The notes: generated by a model from the letters alone, not told the origin. Positions 8,997-18,792 are shown, numbered from the stretch's first letter. The stretch is DNA of 64,000 nt from Olavius algarvensis Delta 4 endosymbiont (GCA_905176665.1 CAJINA010000122.1:178624-242623); one strand, 5' to 3'. Translations and numbers: made by a program.

Positions 8997-9440
8997 TCAT
9001 GAATCGCATTTCCCCCCACCACTGAAGGTTCCACCCTCAAGCAGGTCCTGCAGGGTTGTCGCGTCATACACATTGAAAATGGCATCCTTCACATCATTCC
9101 ACATGTGAAACAGGGTGCACCGGCCCTCGAAGGGACACTCTTCCTTGGTCACACAGGCCACGCATTCGATCAAATCCTTTTCACCCTGGATATGGCGAAT
9201 GATGTCCCCTACCCGAATGTCACGGGCCGGCGTGACCAACTTATACCCACCAAAATAGCCACGCTTGGAGCCTACGAATCCACTGCTTTTCAACTGGTTG
9301 AGAATGACTTCGAGAAATCGACGTGGAATGGCCTGCGCTTCGGCAATGTCGGATATCTTGATGGGGCCTTCGCCGTGGTTCCGGGCAAGTTCCAGCATTG
9401 CCCGGATGGCATACTGTTGTTTTTTGGGTGCAATCAGCAT
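8997..9440 (-). CDS. rrf2: Rrf2-family transcriptional regulator
   Basis: 147 residues: an N-terminal winged helix (ending IPRRFLEVILNQLKSSG, the usual recognition region) and a C-terminal cysteine group, CVACVTKEECPFEGRC, which contains C-x5-C-x5-C as in the [2Fe-2S] regulators IscR and NsrR. It is therefore likely to sense redox state, iron-sulfur status or nitric oxide. The family is named for the Rrf2 gene of the Desulfovibrio hmc operon, where it lies downstream; here it lies upstream of hmcA and on the same strand, and is the obvious candidate to control hmc. The Shine-Dalgarno before ATG 9440 is weak. Confidence 0.93.
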   Translation of the reverse strand: MLIAPKKQQYAIRAMLELARNHGEGPIKISDIAEAQAIPRRFLEVILNQLKSSGFVGSKRGYFGGYKLVTPARDIRVGDIIRHIQGEKDLIECVACVTKEECPFEGRCTLFHMWNDVKDAIFNVYDATTLQDLLEGGTFSGGGKCDS

Positions 9441-9728
9441 AAGAGACCGATATTAAAAAATATTATCCTGTGTTGATCGGTAAAATTCATCCTGTTCTGA
9501 TACTGCACAACCAAACCCTTTCCGACAAAAAAGGTCAAAAAAGATCTCGACTTTATAAGTCAGGAAAGGACTGGTTGTCAATCATTTTTCGGACTGGATT
9601 CACCCTTTGCCAGGGGAGTACCACAAGGTGGGAGTAGGCGGAATGCTCAGTCTAAATGGTAAGTATTTTTCATATAATACCAGAATGTTATATATTCATA
9701 TGGGTACAGAAACATTGATATCATATAG
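9441..9728. other. Intergenic region upstream of rrf2
   Basis: 288 AT-rich bases between the kinase hybrid end (9729) and the Rrf2 start. No open frame of interest. On the minus strand a GATAAT/AATATT box lies close to the Rrf2 start and could be a -10 element, but I see no convincing -35 partner or sigma-54 motif. Autoregulation by Rrf2 would be expected to act here (inference). Confidence 0.4.
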
Positions 9729-10895
9729 TTAAACTGCGAGAGTGTCCGCACCTTCGGCACGCACCGGAAGCCTGATGGTAAAATCGGTCTTGCCGGCAGT
9801 CGATTGGACACCAATTTCCCCGCCATGTGTATCTACGATTTTCTTGGTGAGCATCAATCCAATGCCGGTTCCCGACCGTCCTTTGGTACTGAAGAAGGGA
9901 TTAAAAAGCTTATCGAGAAACTGGGAGTCGATCCCGCCGCAGTTGTCGGTCACCCGGTATTCCACGCCCCAGCCGGCGGTTGCCCGAGACTGGAGCCGGA
10001 CGACGCTGGCCTCCTGACACTCAGGTTCGGCACTGCAGGCTTCCAGCGCATTGGTGACCAGGTTCAGCAGGCAACGGTGAACGGCATCCGGGTCGCAGAC
10101 AATCGATGATAGTGATTCGTCCCGTTCGGTATCCAGCGCAACGTTTAGACCCGCAGCTTTTTCCTTCATCAATTCAGCAACTTCGATCAATGGCCCATTG
10201 GGGTCACAAGCACGGTAGTGCAAACGATCCGCCTTGGCGTAATCGAGCAGGTCTATGGAAAGCGCGGTGATCTTGTCGATGTTCTTTTTGAGCATCTTCC
10301 AGCCATCGAACAGGTATTCCCGGTTGTCGAGTTCCAGACCCTGTTCAAGCACAAAAGAGCCCCCGGAGAGCCCACCGGAAATGTTCTTGATGGCATGGCT
10401 CAACCCGGCTACGGTCTCCCCTACGGCGGCCAGCCGTTCGGCTGCCACCAGGCGCCGGGTCTTCTCCGCCACAAGTTGTTCGAGATTTTCCGTATAGGCT
10501 TGCAGCTGCCGTTTCAGCGTGAGACGTTCCCAGGCCCTTCGCATGGCGATATCCAGGGCCTCATCATGAATTGGTTTGGTTATAAAATCAGTGGCTTCGA
10601 ACTTCAGGCTCTTGATTGCCAGGTTGATGTCCCCGTGCCCGGTAATCATGATCACTTCCACGTCGGGATTCAGCTCTTTCAGGGCTTTCAGCAGATCTAT
10701 CCCGTTCATGCCGGGCATCTTGATGTCGGTCATGACAACGGGAGGAGAATGTTTTTTGTATATTTCCAGTGCCTTGACCGCATCCTGCGCGGTGTGTACC
10801 CGATATCCGCCGTCTTCCAGGGAGATCCGCAGTACTTTGCGGATTCCGGCCTCATCATCCACCAGCAGCACTTCTTTTTTAAGATCGGCAATCAT
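9729..10895 (-). CDS. Receiver/histidine kinase hybrid
   Basis: 388 residues. Receiver at 1-125 (acidic pair in LLVDDEAG, phospho-acceptor in MTDIKMPGMNG, lysine in ITKPIHDE), a coiled-coil linker (YTENLEQLVAEKTRRL), then a kinase part with the H-box in LSHAIKNI and a C-terminal ATPase domain with N-box (NLVTNALEAC), G1 (VTDNCGGID), F-box (FNPFFSTKG) and G2 (GTGIGLML). The receiver-first order suggests a relay: the haem-type kinase just upstream (75-base gap) may phosphorylate this receiver and so gate its own kinase domain. It is closely related in architecture to the proteins at 1-480, 15820 and 37839. Confidence 0.9.
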   Translation of the reverse strand: MIADLKKEVLLVDDEAGIRKVLRISLEDGGYRVHTAQDAVKALEIYKKHSPPVVMTDIKMPGMNGIDLLKALKELNPDVEVIMITGHGDINLAIKSLKFEATDFITKPIHDEALDIAMRRAWERLTLKRQLQAYTENLEQLVAEKTRRLVAAERLAAVGETVAGLSHAIKNISGGLSGGSFVLEQGLELDNREYLFDGWKMLKKNIDKITALSIDLLDYAKADRLHYRACDPNGPLIEVAELMKEKAAGLNVALDTERDESLSSIVCDPDAVHRCLLNLVTNALEACSAEPECQEASVVRLQSRATAGWGVEYRVTDNCGGIDSQFLDKLFNPFFSTKGRSGTGIGLMLTKKIVDTHGGEIGVQSTAGKTDFTIRLPVRAEGADTLAV

Positions 10896-10970
10896 AGATA
10901 TTCACCCGCCTGATGGGTTTTGGCGGCCATGCCCCGACATCGCCGGGAGGCGATTCAAGATCTTTACAGC

Positions 10971-13244
10971 CTAGGCTTCAATAGTTGGAAAAACAAGTAT
11001 AAAACAGGCCCCGTCCGGATCACCGCCCCGTACCTTTATGATGCCCCCGCACTCTTTGATGATCCCATAACTGATAGACAATCCCAACCCGGTCCCTTTG
11101 CCCACCTTTTTGGTGGTGAAGAAGGGTTCAAACACCTTATCCATAATTTCAGGCGGGATCCCCTTGCCGGTATCGCAGACGCTCACCCGCACGAAACCAT
11201 CAGCCTGGCGGGACTTTAATGTAATGGTGCCCGTTCCGGATGCCACCGCCGACTGTTCCCACTTTTCTTCAATGGAGTCCCGGGCGTTGATCAACAGGTT
11301 GATAAACACCTGTTCAAGACGGCCCGCATCCGCCAGAACCTGGGGCAGTTGATCGGCAATGTCCCATTCGACCGTTATACCCCGGACCTTCAGCTGCTGA
11401 CTGAATATCTCGAAGGCCTTCTTGAGGGCCGCGTTGACGGATACCGGTTCCAGGGTGACATCCGACTTGCGGCCGAATTGCCGCATGTGGTTGATAATCT
11501 TCGTGGCGCGGTCGACATGACTGTCGATTTCACCGGACAGATCATTCAGAATCTCTTCCCGGATCGGCTCGTTTTGGGCGATCTTTTTCATGAAAAAGCT
11601 GCTGGCGGTTTTGATCACCGACAGGGGCTGGTTCAACTCGTGAGCCACACCGGTGGCCATCTCGCCCAGGGTGGCCATCTTGCTGGCCTGGATCAACTGC
11701 TGTTCGGCCTCCAGCCGCTTGGTGATGTCGCTGATGGTCACCAGCAGGACCTTGCCCCCCGAATAGTCGGACGCGGAACTGCGGATGGTCACAAACAGGC
11801 TTTTGCCCTGTTTGCTCAGGTGCCGGACCTGGTCCAGCAGTGCGGTGCTCTGGAGTTTACGCCTATAGGACTCGCGTTCTTCCGGCCGGAAGAAATCGAG
11901 AAAGGAACGCCCGACCACTTCTTCGCGCAGATACCCGTAGACCGGAAAGACGTTGTCGTTACAATCCAGGATCTCGAATGTATCCCGATCCATGACCAGC
12001 ACCGGGTTGGGTATGTTATCGAAAATCGCCCGATATTTCTCCTCTGATTTTATCAGCTCGTTCTCCAGGTTCTTGCGTTCCGTGATGTCGAGACTGATCT
12101 CCATGGCCGCCACGACCTCCCCGGCATCGTCGGTGACCGGGGACGTCTTTACGATCCAGTGGGTAGGCTTGCCGTCCTTGCCGGTACCAGACTCTTCACT
12201 GTAGTGTGACTGACCGTCGTTGAAGGTCTTTTCCACCGGGCACTTTTCACACTTGCCCTGCAGGCCTTTATAAGCGTGGTAGCAATAGTCGCCCGGTTCG
12301 GGGTGGAAGCTTTCGGCGAATTCCTTGTTGTAGCCGATCAGCTTGTAATCCCGATCCTGAACGGTAATCAGGCACGGTACGTGGTCGAACAGGCGCTGGT
12401 ATTCATCTTTCTGTCGGTTCAGCTCGACCTGCTTGGCATCAATGGAGCTACCCATGGCGTTGATGGAATCGGCCAGCAAACCGAATTCGCCGTTGGCGTC
12501 CATCTGAATCTGATCGTTGTATTGTCCCCGGGCAATCCGGTCCGTCCCCGCAATCAGCAAACTAATGGGACGGTTGACGAACTTGATGAACAGGATAAAT
12601 ATCGTGCCGCCCGTCAGCACGAAAACGAAAAGTGCCAGGCCGATCACCTCTTTCTCGAATTGGAAAATTTCACGATCCGTTTTCTCCAGGGATACCACCA
12701 CATCGAGGGCACCGAGCACTTTTTTATCCGCCGGGTGAAAATGGCAATCACCGGTGGCGCAGCTGGGGTCATTGAAAATGGGCTGGATGATGCCGAGCTG
12801 GCGATGACCCACATCGGATTTGATAATGCGGACACGCTGGTCTAAAGTAAGGTCGACAATGGGCGGGTCGGTGCGGTGGCAGATGTCGCAGGCTTCGGCT
12901 TTGATGTTGGTACTGGTATCCATCTCGCGCATCTCCTTGGAAAACTTGATGGTGCCTTCCTTGTTGTAGATGCGGATTGCTTCTATTTCACGCTGTTTGC
13001 CGATATTATTGATAATCTGGTTGATGTCATCCCGGGAATTCAACATCATGGCGTAACGGGTGCCCTGCACAATGGTGCTGCCCAGACGATCGGCACCGGC
13101 CACAAGTTGAGACTCCATCTTCTCACGCTGGGACTGCATATTGATCACGGCCCAGGTCGCTATCGAAACCAGCAGGATCAACCCCACCGTGACAATCAAT
13201 TTAGCCATCACGCTGTGCTTCAGCTTGGTCAGGAATTCTACCAT
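10971..13244 (-). CDS. Membrane sensor histidine kinase with periplasmic haem-binding motifs
   Basis: 757 residues. A first membrane helix (residues 14-35) is followed by a periplasmic region with CDICH (CxxCH) and, about 40 residues later, CATGDCH (C-x4-CH), both plausible c-haem sites. A second helix and HAMP domain follow, then two PAS domains, the first with a cysteine set (GDYCYHAY...CEKCP), HisKA (VAHELNQPLSVI) and HATPase (FFTTKKVGKGTGLGL). I start it at ATG 13244: there is an AAAGGAGGTG upstream, and this aligns the N-terminus with the paralogue at 35545. A TTG at 13319 would add 25 residues. Redox sensing in the periplasm is inferred from the haem motifs. Confidence 0.9.
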   Translation of the reverse strand: MVEFLTKLKHSVMAKLIVTVGLILLVSIATWAVINMQSQREKMESQLVAGADRLGSTIVQGTRYAMMLNSRDDINQIINNIGKQREIEAIRIYNKEGTIKFSKEMREMDTSTNIKAEACDICHRTDPPIVDLTLDQRVRIIKSDVGHRQLGIIQPIFNDPSCATGDCHFHPADKKVLGALDVVVSLEKTDREIFQFEKEVIGLALFVFVLTGGTIFILFIKFVNRPISLLIAGTDRIARGQYNDQIQMDANGEFGLLADSINAMGSSIDAKQVELNRQKDEYQRLFDHVPCLITVQDRDYKLIGYNKEFAESFHPEPGDYCYHAYKGLQGKCEKCPVEKTFNDGQSHYSEESGTGKDGKPTHWIVKTSPVTDDAGEVVAAMEISLDITERKNLENELIKSEEKYRAIFDNIPNPVLVMDRDTFEILDCNDNVFPVYGYLREEVVGRSFLDFFRPEERESYRRKLQSTALLDQVRHLSKQGKSLFVTIRSSASDYSGGKVLLVTISDITKRLEAEQQLIQASKMATLGEMATGVAHELNQPLSVIKTASSFFMKKIAQNEPIREEILNDLSGEIDSHVDRATKIINHMRQFGRKSDVTLEPVSVNAALKKAFEIFSQQLKVRGITVEWDIADQLPQVLADAGRLEQVFINLLINARDSIEEKWEQSAVASGTGTITLKSRQADGFVRVSVCDTGKGIPPEIMDKVFEPFFTTKKVGKGTGLGLSISYGIIKECGGIIKVRGGDPDGACFILVFPTIEA

Positions 13245-13504
13245 GGGACGGGCGGCACCTCCTTTGCCGGGTTCAGCATGGTGGTGGGTAAGACGGTAAT
13301 TACCTGCATTTTCCGACAATTGGAAGATACCCTAAATTGGACTGCCGGTCAACCGGTGAGGTTGCCGGCCGCGGTCGCAGCCCAAACACCCAACAGCCAT
13401 ATAGCCCCGTTTCCCGGCTAAAAAAACTTGTGTCGCAGCCGATTCCATGCTATTTGGTGCGGCTGATGAATGAACACCCGATCATGTAACAAGGAGGATA
13501 CTCG

Positions 13505-13999
13505 ATGTCACAGGATAGCAAGCTTGCTCTCGGCGCCGTGCTCTTGGTAGGCGTCCTGCTCCAGCTCATTCTGGTGGGGGCTGACACCAGGGACACACCT
13601 CACGATGCGGCCATTGCATTTTCAAAAGCCTATTTCAGCCTCTGCCCGGAATTGGCCCAGACCATGGCGAATAATGGCGTCAATGAAGATGAAATCGATG
13701 TGGCCGACGCCTACCTGCACAGCAAGTATTTAGAGGCCTCTGCCCGGGGTTACGAGATCAAACGACTGCGAAAATCGTTTACCCATATTCGTACCAAGAC
13801 GATTGCCCGCGATGAGAAATCAGCGACCGTTCATATCAGCGGCACAACACGGATATCCATCAACCCGGTATTCGGCTTTGTTGCAAAGATCTTTTTCATT
13901 ACCAGCCCCATGGATGTCGAGGAGACCATCAACCTGGTGAATGAGAAGGGCAAATGGAAAGTCACCGGCCAGCCCTTTGATCTGGCTGACGCAGTTTAA
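13505..13999 (+). CDS. Membrane-anchored or exported protein of unknown function
   Basis: 164 residues. One N-terminal hydrophobic helix (ALGAVLLVGVLLQLILVG) is followed by a domain of about 130 residues with no cysteine pattern beyond one Cys; the late part alternates beta-like segments (KSATVHISGTTRI). It may be a secreted NTF2-like or similar small fold, but I cannot name it. ACAAGGAGG lies before ATG 13505. It is transcribed away from the haem-type kinase, alone, and ends in a strong terminator, so it appears to be a monocistronic unit. Confidence 0.75.
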   Translation: MSQDSKLALGAVLLVGVLLQLILVGADTRDTPHDAAIAFSKAYFSLCPELAQTMANNGVNEDEIDVADAYLHSKYLEASARGYEIKRLRKSFTHIRTKTIARDEKSATVHISGTTRISINPVFGFVAKIFFITSPMDVEETINLVNEKGKWKVTGQPFDLADAV

Positions 14000-14018
14000 T
14001 TTCCGGCCAATTGCAATT

Positions 14019-14060
14019 GACGCCGATTCTCCCGCTATCGGGGGCATCGGCGTTTTTATT
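14019..14060 (+). terminator. Rho-independent terminator after the 13505 gene
   Basis: GACGCCGAT pairs with ATCGGCGT, the stem continues through CTCCCG/CGGGGG with a short loop, and a run of five T follows (14053-14057). It lies 20 bases after the stop codon at 13999. Confidence 0.88.
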
Positions 14061-14118
14061 TAAAGGAACGTCCGGGCGGTTTTGGCAGGGAATTCACCGC
14101 ACCGCCTGATTGGTTGCC

Positions 14119-14874
14119 ATGGATCCGCAATATCAGAGTATCCGCGAGTATGCCCGCCGGCTGGCGGCCAACCTGCCGCAACCGGCCTTTTACAGGGATT
14201 TCACCGACGAGGCGGAACAGTCCCGCCATTTCATGGAACATCATCCGACGGTCTCGAAACTGCGCTGGCACGTATCCGAAACAGCGGATAATACCTTTGG
14301 CCACGGGTTTGCGCATGCTGAAAAAGTAACCTTGGATGCCGGCACCCTCATGCTGGTGGAATGCGGCAAACTCGGGGAGCCGCAGGCAAAAACGGACGGA
14401 CTTTTGACCATGGTTCAGTGCGCCGGGTTGCTGCACGATATCAAGCGCCGCCGCAAAAATCATGCGGCCTGCGGTGCCGAAAAGGCGCAGGAAATTCTAA
14501 AGGATTACGAGCTATCACAGGATAGCGCCGCCGCCATCTGCCTGGCGATCAAAAATCACGAAGCCTTTCAACCGGTCATTGCGTGCCCGGACCGGGAGAC
14601 CACCCTGATATCCGGGTGCCTGTATGATGCCGACAAATTTCGCTGGGGGCCGGACAACTTCACCCATACCGTCTGGGAGATGGTCGCGTTCGCCAACATT
14701 TCCATCGACGTCTTCATGCAAAAATACCCGGAAGCAATGAAGCGCCTGGCCGGCATTACGGATACCTTCCGGACGGATACCGGGAAAAAATACGGCCCCG
14801 AATTCATCGACCAGGGGCTCAAAATCGGCCGCCACTTACTGGAATATATACACCATGGTAACCTCAAGATCTAA
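14119..14874 (+). CDS. HD-domain metal-dependent phosphohydrolase
   Basis: About 251 residues. The HD pattern is present: an early His in GHGFAHAEKV, the HD pair in GLLHDIKRR, a His in NHAACG and a late Asp in DADKFRW. Such proteins hydrolyse phosphate esters such as nucleotides; the substrate cannot be told from sequence. ATG 14119 is taken as start, with TTG 14110 as an alternative; no strong Shine-Dalgarno is visible. The 3' end overlaps the next gene by 20 bases, which suggests translational coupling with the DUF3108 protein. Confidence 0.85.
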   Translation: MDPQYQSIREYARRLAANLPQPAFYRDFTDEAEQSRHFMEHHPTVSKLRWHVSETADNTFGHGFAHAEKVTLDAGTLMLVECGKLGEPQAKTDGLLTMVQCAGLLHDIKRRRKNHAACGAEKAQEILKDYELSQDSAAAICLAIKNHEAFQPVIACPDRETTLISGCLYDADKFRWGPDNFTHTVWEMVAFANISIDVFMQKYPEAMKRLAGITDTFRTDTGKKYGPEFIDQGLKIGRHLLEYIHHGNLKI

Positions 14875-15679
14875 ATTCACTGGCAAGTTAGCGCTGCGGC
14901 GCTGTTTCCCGTTGATGGTCCTCTTGGGCCTGGTCTTTCCCATTCAGGCACTGGGGGGACCGGCCGTTACGCCGGCGCAAAGAGCCTTCGGACCAGGCGA
15001 AAAGCTCGTCTATGAACTCAGGTGGACGTTCATTAAAGCCGGTACAGCCACCTTGGAAGTCCTCCCCATGACGACCGTCAAGGATCAACCGGCCTACCAC
15101 TTCGCCCTGGCCGCCAAATCAAATGCCTTTGTGGATTCGCTCTACAAAGTCAGGGACCGGATCGATGCCTATACGGATGCCGCCCTGACCCGGTCGCTCC
15201 ACTATCTCAAAAAGCAGCACGAGGGGCCGACCATCCGCGATATCGAAGTCCGCTTTGACTGGGACAACCTGAAGACGCGCTATATAAAAACGGAGAAGGG
15301 CGGCGGGGAAGACAAACTGACCCCGGTTATGCCGAACTCATTTGATCCGCTGTCGGCTTTTTACTTTATTCGCGGCGCCGACAATGTAAAGGTAGGCAGC
15401 GTTATTACCAGCCCCATTACCGACGGCAACAAAAACGTCATCGGCCGGGCCACGGTGGTGAAACGGGAAACCATCAAAGTGAAAGGCCAGAAATACGATA
15501 CCTTCCTCGTGGAACCTGAATTGAAGGATGTCGGCGGTATCTTCGAAAAAAGTAAAGACGCCAAGATACAGATATGGGTCACCGCCGACCATCGCCGTAT
15601 CCCAGTGCGCCTCAAAAGCAAGGTAGTTGTCGGCAGTTTCGTGGGCGACCTGATCTCGGCCCAGGGTCTGGCACCCTGA
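14855..15679 (+). CDS. DUF3108-family exported protein
   Basis: 274 residues with an N-terminal signal sequence (FPLMVLLGLVFPIQALGG). The mature part begins with FGPGEKLVYELRWTFIKAG, typical of DUF3108, a beta-rich periplasmic or lipid-associated family of unknown role. Later signatures include FDPLSAFYFIR and the C-terminal WVTADHRRIPVRL. It is coupled to the HD gene by overlap. No known substrate. Confidence 0.85.
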   Translation: MVTSRSKFTGKLALRRCFPLMVLLGLVFPIQALGGPAVTPAQRAFGPGEKLVYELRWTFIKAGTATLEVLPMTTVKDQPAYHFALAAKSNAFVDSLYKVRDRIDAYTDAALTRSLHYLKKQHEGPTIRDIEVRFDWDNLKTRYIKTEKGGGEDKLTPVMPNSFDPLSAFYFIRGADNVKVGSVITSPITDGNKNVIGRATVVKRETIKVKGQKYDTFLVEPELKDVGGIFEKSKDAKIQIWVTADHRRIPVRLKSKVVVGSFVGDLISAQGLAP

Positions 15680-15731
15680 CCCCGCAAGCACGACCCGACA
15701 TCCCTATTCCCGCCCCAACAGCCGGTTACGT

Positions 15732-15760
15732 TTGACGGATCGCGACTATACTTATATAGT
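15732..15760 (+). promoter_or_regulatory. Sigma-70-type promoter before the 15820 signalling run
   Basis: TTGACG (15732-15737), a 17-base spacer, then TATAGT (15755-15760). It lies 60 bases before ATG 15820 in a 140-base intergenic gap and is the most plausible promoter for the run of signalling genes ending with the archaemetzincin. Confidence 0.7.
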
Positions 15761-15819
15761 CTCCATAGGTTTTATGCATCGGCCCAATAGCATGCTGCCG
15801 CACCAGGGGGTTTGCAGCT

Positions 15820-17013
15820 ATGGAGACATCCCAGCCTGAAGAATGGCAGATTGTCCTGATCGATGACGAGGCGGACATTCGCGAGGTTACCGCGATCACC
15901 CTCCAGGATGCCGGCTACCGGGTCGCAACCGCCGCTGATGGTCAGGCCGGGTTGACCCTGTTTGCGGAGTGTGCCCCCCAGATTGTCATCACCGACATCC
16001 GCATGCCGCGCATGGACGGGCTCGCGGTCCTGGAAAGCATCAAGCAGTCCGACCAGGATACGGAAGTGATCGTGGTGACCGCTTTCGGCGAAATGGATCT
16101 GGCCATCCGGGCCCTGCAGCTGGACGCCTCTGATTTCATTACCAAACCCATAAACGATGAATCCCTTCACCTGGCGTTGCGAAGAGTCCGGGAACGCTAT
16201 ACCGCCCGCAAACAGGCCCGGGACTATACCGCCCTTTTGGAGAAACGCAATGCCGATCAGGCCCGGATTTTACACCGGGACAAGATGATGTCCCTGGGAC
16301 GCCTGGCCGCCAGCGTCGTGCACGAAATCAACAACCCCCTGTCCGGGATCTTGAATTACTTGCGGCTGATGGCGCGGGTTTTAAACCGTGGCCCCCTGGA
16401 TGCCGAACACCAGGCGAAATTTGAAACGTACCTGGAACTGGTGGAAAGTGAAACGGGCCGCTGCTCCCGAATCGTTTCCAGCCTGTTGACCTTCTCCCGC
16501 AAATCGACGCCCGCCTTCGAACCCATCGACTTCACCGAACTCATCGAACGTACCATGGTGCTTAGCCAGCACAAGCTCACGCTGAGCGATATTACGGTCA
16601 GCCAGCAAGTCAATCCGAACCTGCCGCCGGTAGAAGCTGATTTCAACCAGCTGCAGCAGTGCCTGATCAATCTTATTTTCAACGCCATCGATGCCATGCC
16701 GCAGGGCGGTACCCTTGATCTAAGCGTCCGGGCCCGCCAGGGAAACCAGGGCGTAAGTGTAGCCGTTAAGGATTCCGGAACAGGTATTGCGCCGGATGAC
16801 CAGAGCCATATATTCGAACCTTTTTATACAACCAAGGACGAGGGCTTCGGTGTCGGATTGGGGCTTTCGACGGTGTACGGCATCATGGAAAGTCATAACG
16901 GTACGATTCAGGTCGATAGTGCACCCCATCAAGGTGCCACCTTCACACTCCATTTACCGTCGGCAGCAGCACCCCAAACCGAAGTGTCAGAGATCGTTCG
17001 CCGGCACCTGTAA
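15820..17013 (+). CDS. Receiver/histidine kinase hybrid
   Basis: 397 residues. Receiver at 8-125 (acidic pair in LIDDEAD, phospho-acceptor in ITDIRMPRMDG, lysine in ITKPINDE). The kinase part has its H-box in VVHEINNPLSGIL at about 167-180 and a complete ATPase domain (NLIFNAIDAMPQGG, KDSGTGIAP, FEPFYTTKDEG, GVGLGLSTV). HEINNP-type boxes are typical of NtrB-like kinases, which phosphorylate sigma-54 activators; two such activators follow (17053 and 20445). The gene starts the run behind the promoter at 15732. Confidence 0.9.
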   Translation: METSQPEEWQIVLIDDEADIREVTAITLQDAGYRVATAADGQAGLTLFAECAPQIVITDIRMPRMDGLAVLESIKQSDQDTEVIVVTAFGEMDLAIRALQLDASDFITKPINDESLHLALRRVRERYTARKQARDYTALLEKRNADQARILHRDKMMSLGRLAASVVHEINNPLSGILNYLRLMARVLNRGPLDAEHQAKFETYLELVESETGRCSRIVSSLLTFSRKSTPAFEPIDFTELIERTMVLSQHKLTLSDITVSQQVNPNLPPVEADFNQLQQCLINLIFNAIDAMPQGGTLDLSVRARQGNQGVSVAVKDSGTGIAPDDQSHIFEPFYTTKDEGFGVGLGLSTVYGIMESHNGTIQVDSAPHQGATFTLHLPSAAAPQTEVSEIVRRHL

Positions 17014-17052
17014 TCGCCGCGGCCGGAATAGCAAAGGCAGGGGGACAGATAC

Positions 17053-18792
17053 ATGGCGACACCCAACCCTCGATTGCAGCAGACTCTGGACTGCAACGAA
17101 TGGCTAAACCTTCTGGATGAATTGAATATCGGCGCTTTCGTCGTTGATTTCAACCGCCGGATCAATGCCATCAACTACAGTGCCCAGGCCCTTATGGGAT
17201 TAAAAGAAACCGACGTCGTCGGCGAGGATTGCCGCGAAATTTTTACCGGCGTGCCCTGTATGGTCAGTTGCAAGCTGCGTCATCCCGATGACCAGACCAC
17301 TGCAGAGCCTGACGTAGGAATTCTGGACGAAGATGAAGACAAACACCTGCTGACCCGCCTGGCAACCCCGGTCTATGACAGCCTCGGCCAGGTTGCCGGA
17401 TGCCTGACGATTCTCCAGGATCACTCTCCCATAGCAGACCTGATCGATCGCATCCACTATGAAGAACGCAGTCTCAAAATCATCTTGAACAATCTCGATG
17501 TTGGTATTTTTACCGTTAATCGTGGTGGCTATATAACGTTTTTCAATAACGAAGCAGAAAAAATCTCCGGATTCGATCGGCGGCAGGTGGTTGGCAAACC
17601 CTGCGCCGAGATATTCGGCGGAGAAGCAGCTCACGATCTGTGCCTTCTGAAAGAATCCATCGCCGACGGCAGCGCACGCAGAAGCCGCCCTGGTAAAATG
17701 ATAACCAGGGAAGGCGAAACCCTCCCGGTCAGGGCCAATTACATGGCCCTGAAGAACGAAAAGGGAACCGTCATTGGCGGCCTAGCAACGTTTCACGATC
17801 TGACCCTGGTTCGCCAACTATCGAAGGCCATGCGCGAGCGCTACACGTTCCATGATATGATTGGCAAAAGTCCTGAGATGCAAAAAATCTTCGAGATGGT
17901 ATCCGTCGTGGCCCGAACGGATGCAACCGTGCTGATCGAAGGTGCGACCGGCACCGGAAAAGATCTCCTGGCCAAAGTCCTGCACTCCGCAAGCCGGCGT
18001 TCCTACCACCCCTTTGTAAAGGTTAATTGTGCGGCCTTGCCCGACAATTTGCTGGAATCGGAAATGTTCGGATACGTCAAAGGCGCATTTACCGGTGCAG
18101 ACCGTGACAAACCCGGCCGCTTCAACGAAGCGGATGGCGGCACCATATTTCTTGATGAAATCGGCGACCTGCCGCTATCCCTGCAAGCCAAGCTCCTCCG
18201 TGTGCTTGAAGATAGAGAGTTTTACCCTTTAGGTAGCCGCCATACGGAGAAAGTGGATGTTCGCATCATTTCAGCCACAAACCGCGGGCTTGAGCAGCTG
18301 GTCGCCAAACGACTGTTTCGCGAAGATCTCTATTACCGCTTAAACGTCTTTCGCATAGAAATTCCCGAGATCAAAGATCGCCGTGAGGATATGCCCCTAT
18401 TGATAGCCCATATTCTCAGGCGTCTAAGTGTCACTCGAGATAAACGCCGGGTAGGATTATCTGAAGATGCCATGGAGCTTTTGCTCAACTATCATTACCC
18501 AGGCAATGTGCGTGAACTTGAAAATATTCTGGAGCACGCGCTTATAATCTGCACGGATGATGTCATTCATCGCTCACATCTGCCGGATTACCTGCACAAC
18601 CGCATCGCATCGGCAAACACCTACAGACCCTTATCAGCGGCTGACGCACGGCACAAAGATACGGATGACCGCCAACGGATTCTGCATTTCCTGCAAGCGA
18701 ACAACGGCAACCGGAACAAAACAGCCCGGGCCTTGGGAATCGATCGTACAACCCTGTGGCGCAAGATGAAACGTTACGGGATACGATACTAG
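17053..18792 (+). CDS. PAS-containing sigma-54-dependent activator
   Basis: 579 residues. Two PAS domains (about 10-125 and 145-260), an AAA+ domain (270-505) with Walker A GATGTGKD, the sigma-54-contacting GAFTGA loop and Walker B in TIFLDEIGD, then a Fis-type helix-turn-helix ([20 protein letters not shown]). It has no receiver, so PAS sensing, not phosphorylation, probably controls it. Both PAS domains carry extra cysteines (EDCREIF...PCMVSC; KPCAEIF...DLC) resembling those of other PAS proteins here. It follows the kinase hybrid by 39 bases. Target promoters are unknown. Confidence 0.93.
   Translation: MATPNPRLQQTLDCNEWLNLLDELNIGAFVVDFNRRINAINYSAQALMGLKETDVVGEDCREIFTGVPCMVSCKLRHPDDQTTAEPDVGILDEDEDKHLLTRLATPVYDSLGQVAGCLTILQDHSPIADLIDRIHYEERSLKIILNNLDVGIFTVNRGGYITFFNNEAEKISGFDRRQVVGKPCAEIFGGEAAHDLCLLKESIADGSARRSRPGKMITREGETLPVRANYMALKNEKGTVIGGLATFHDLTLVRQLSKAMRERYTFHDMIGKSPEMQKIFEMVSVVARTDATVLIEGATGTGKDLLAKVLHSASRRSYHPFVKVNCAALPDNLLESEMFGYVKGAFTGADRDKPGRFNEADGGTIFLDEIGDLPLSLQAKLLRVLEDREFYPLGSRHTEKVDVRIISATNRGLEQLVAKRLFREDLYYRLNVFRIEIPEIKDRREDMPLLIAHILRRLSVTRDKRRVGLSEDAMELLLNYHYPGNVRELENILEHALIICTDDVIHRSHLPDYLHNRIASANTYRPLSAADARHKDTDDRQRILHFLQANNGNRNKTARALGIDRTTLWRKMKRYGIRY

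Noticed and set aside
13367..13385. GC-N10-CC pattern upstream of the haem-type kinase as a minus-strand sigma-54 promoter
   Set aside because: Only the doublets fit; the flanking bases (GGTGT, CTGCG) depart too far from TGGCAC and TTGC.
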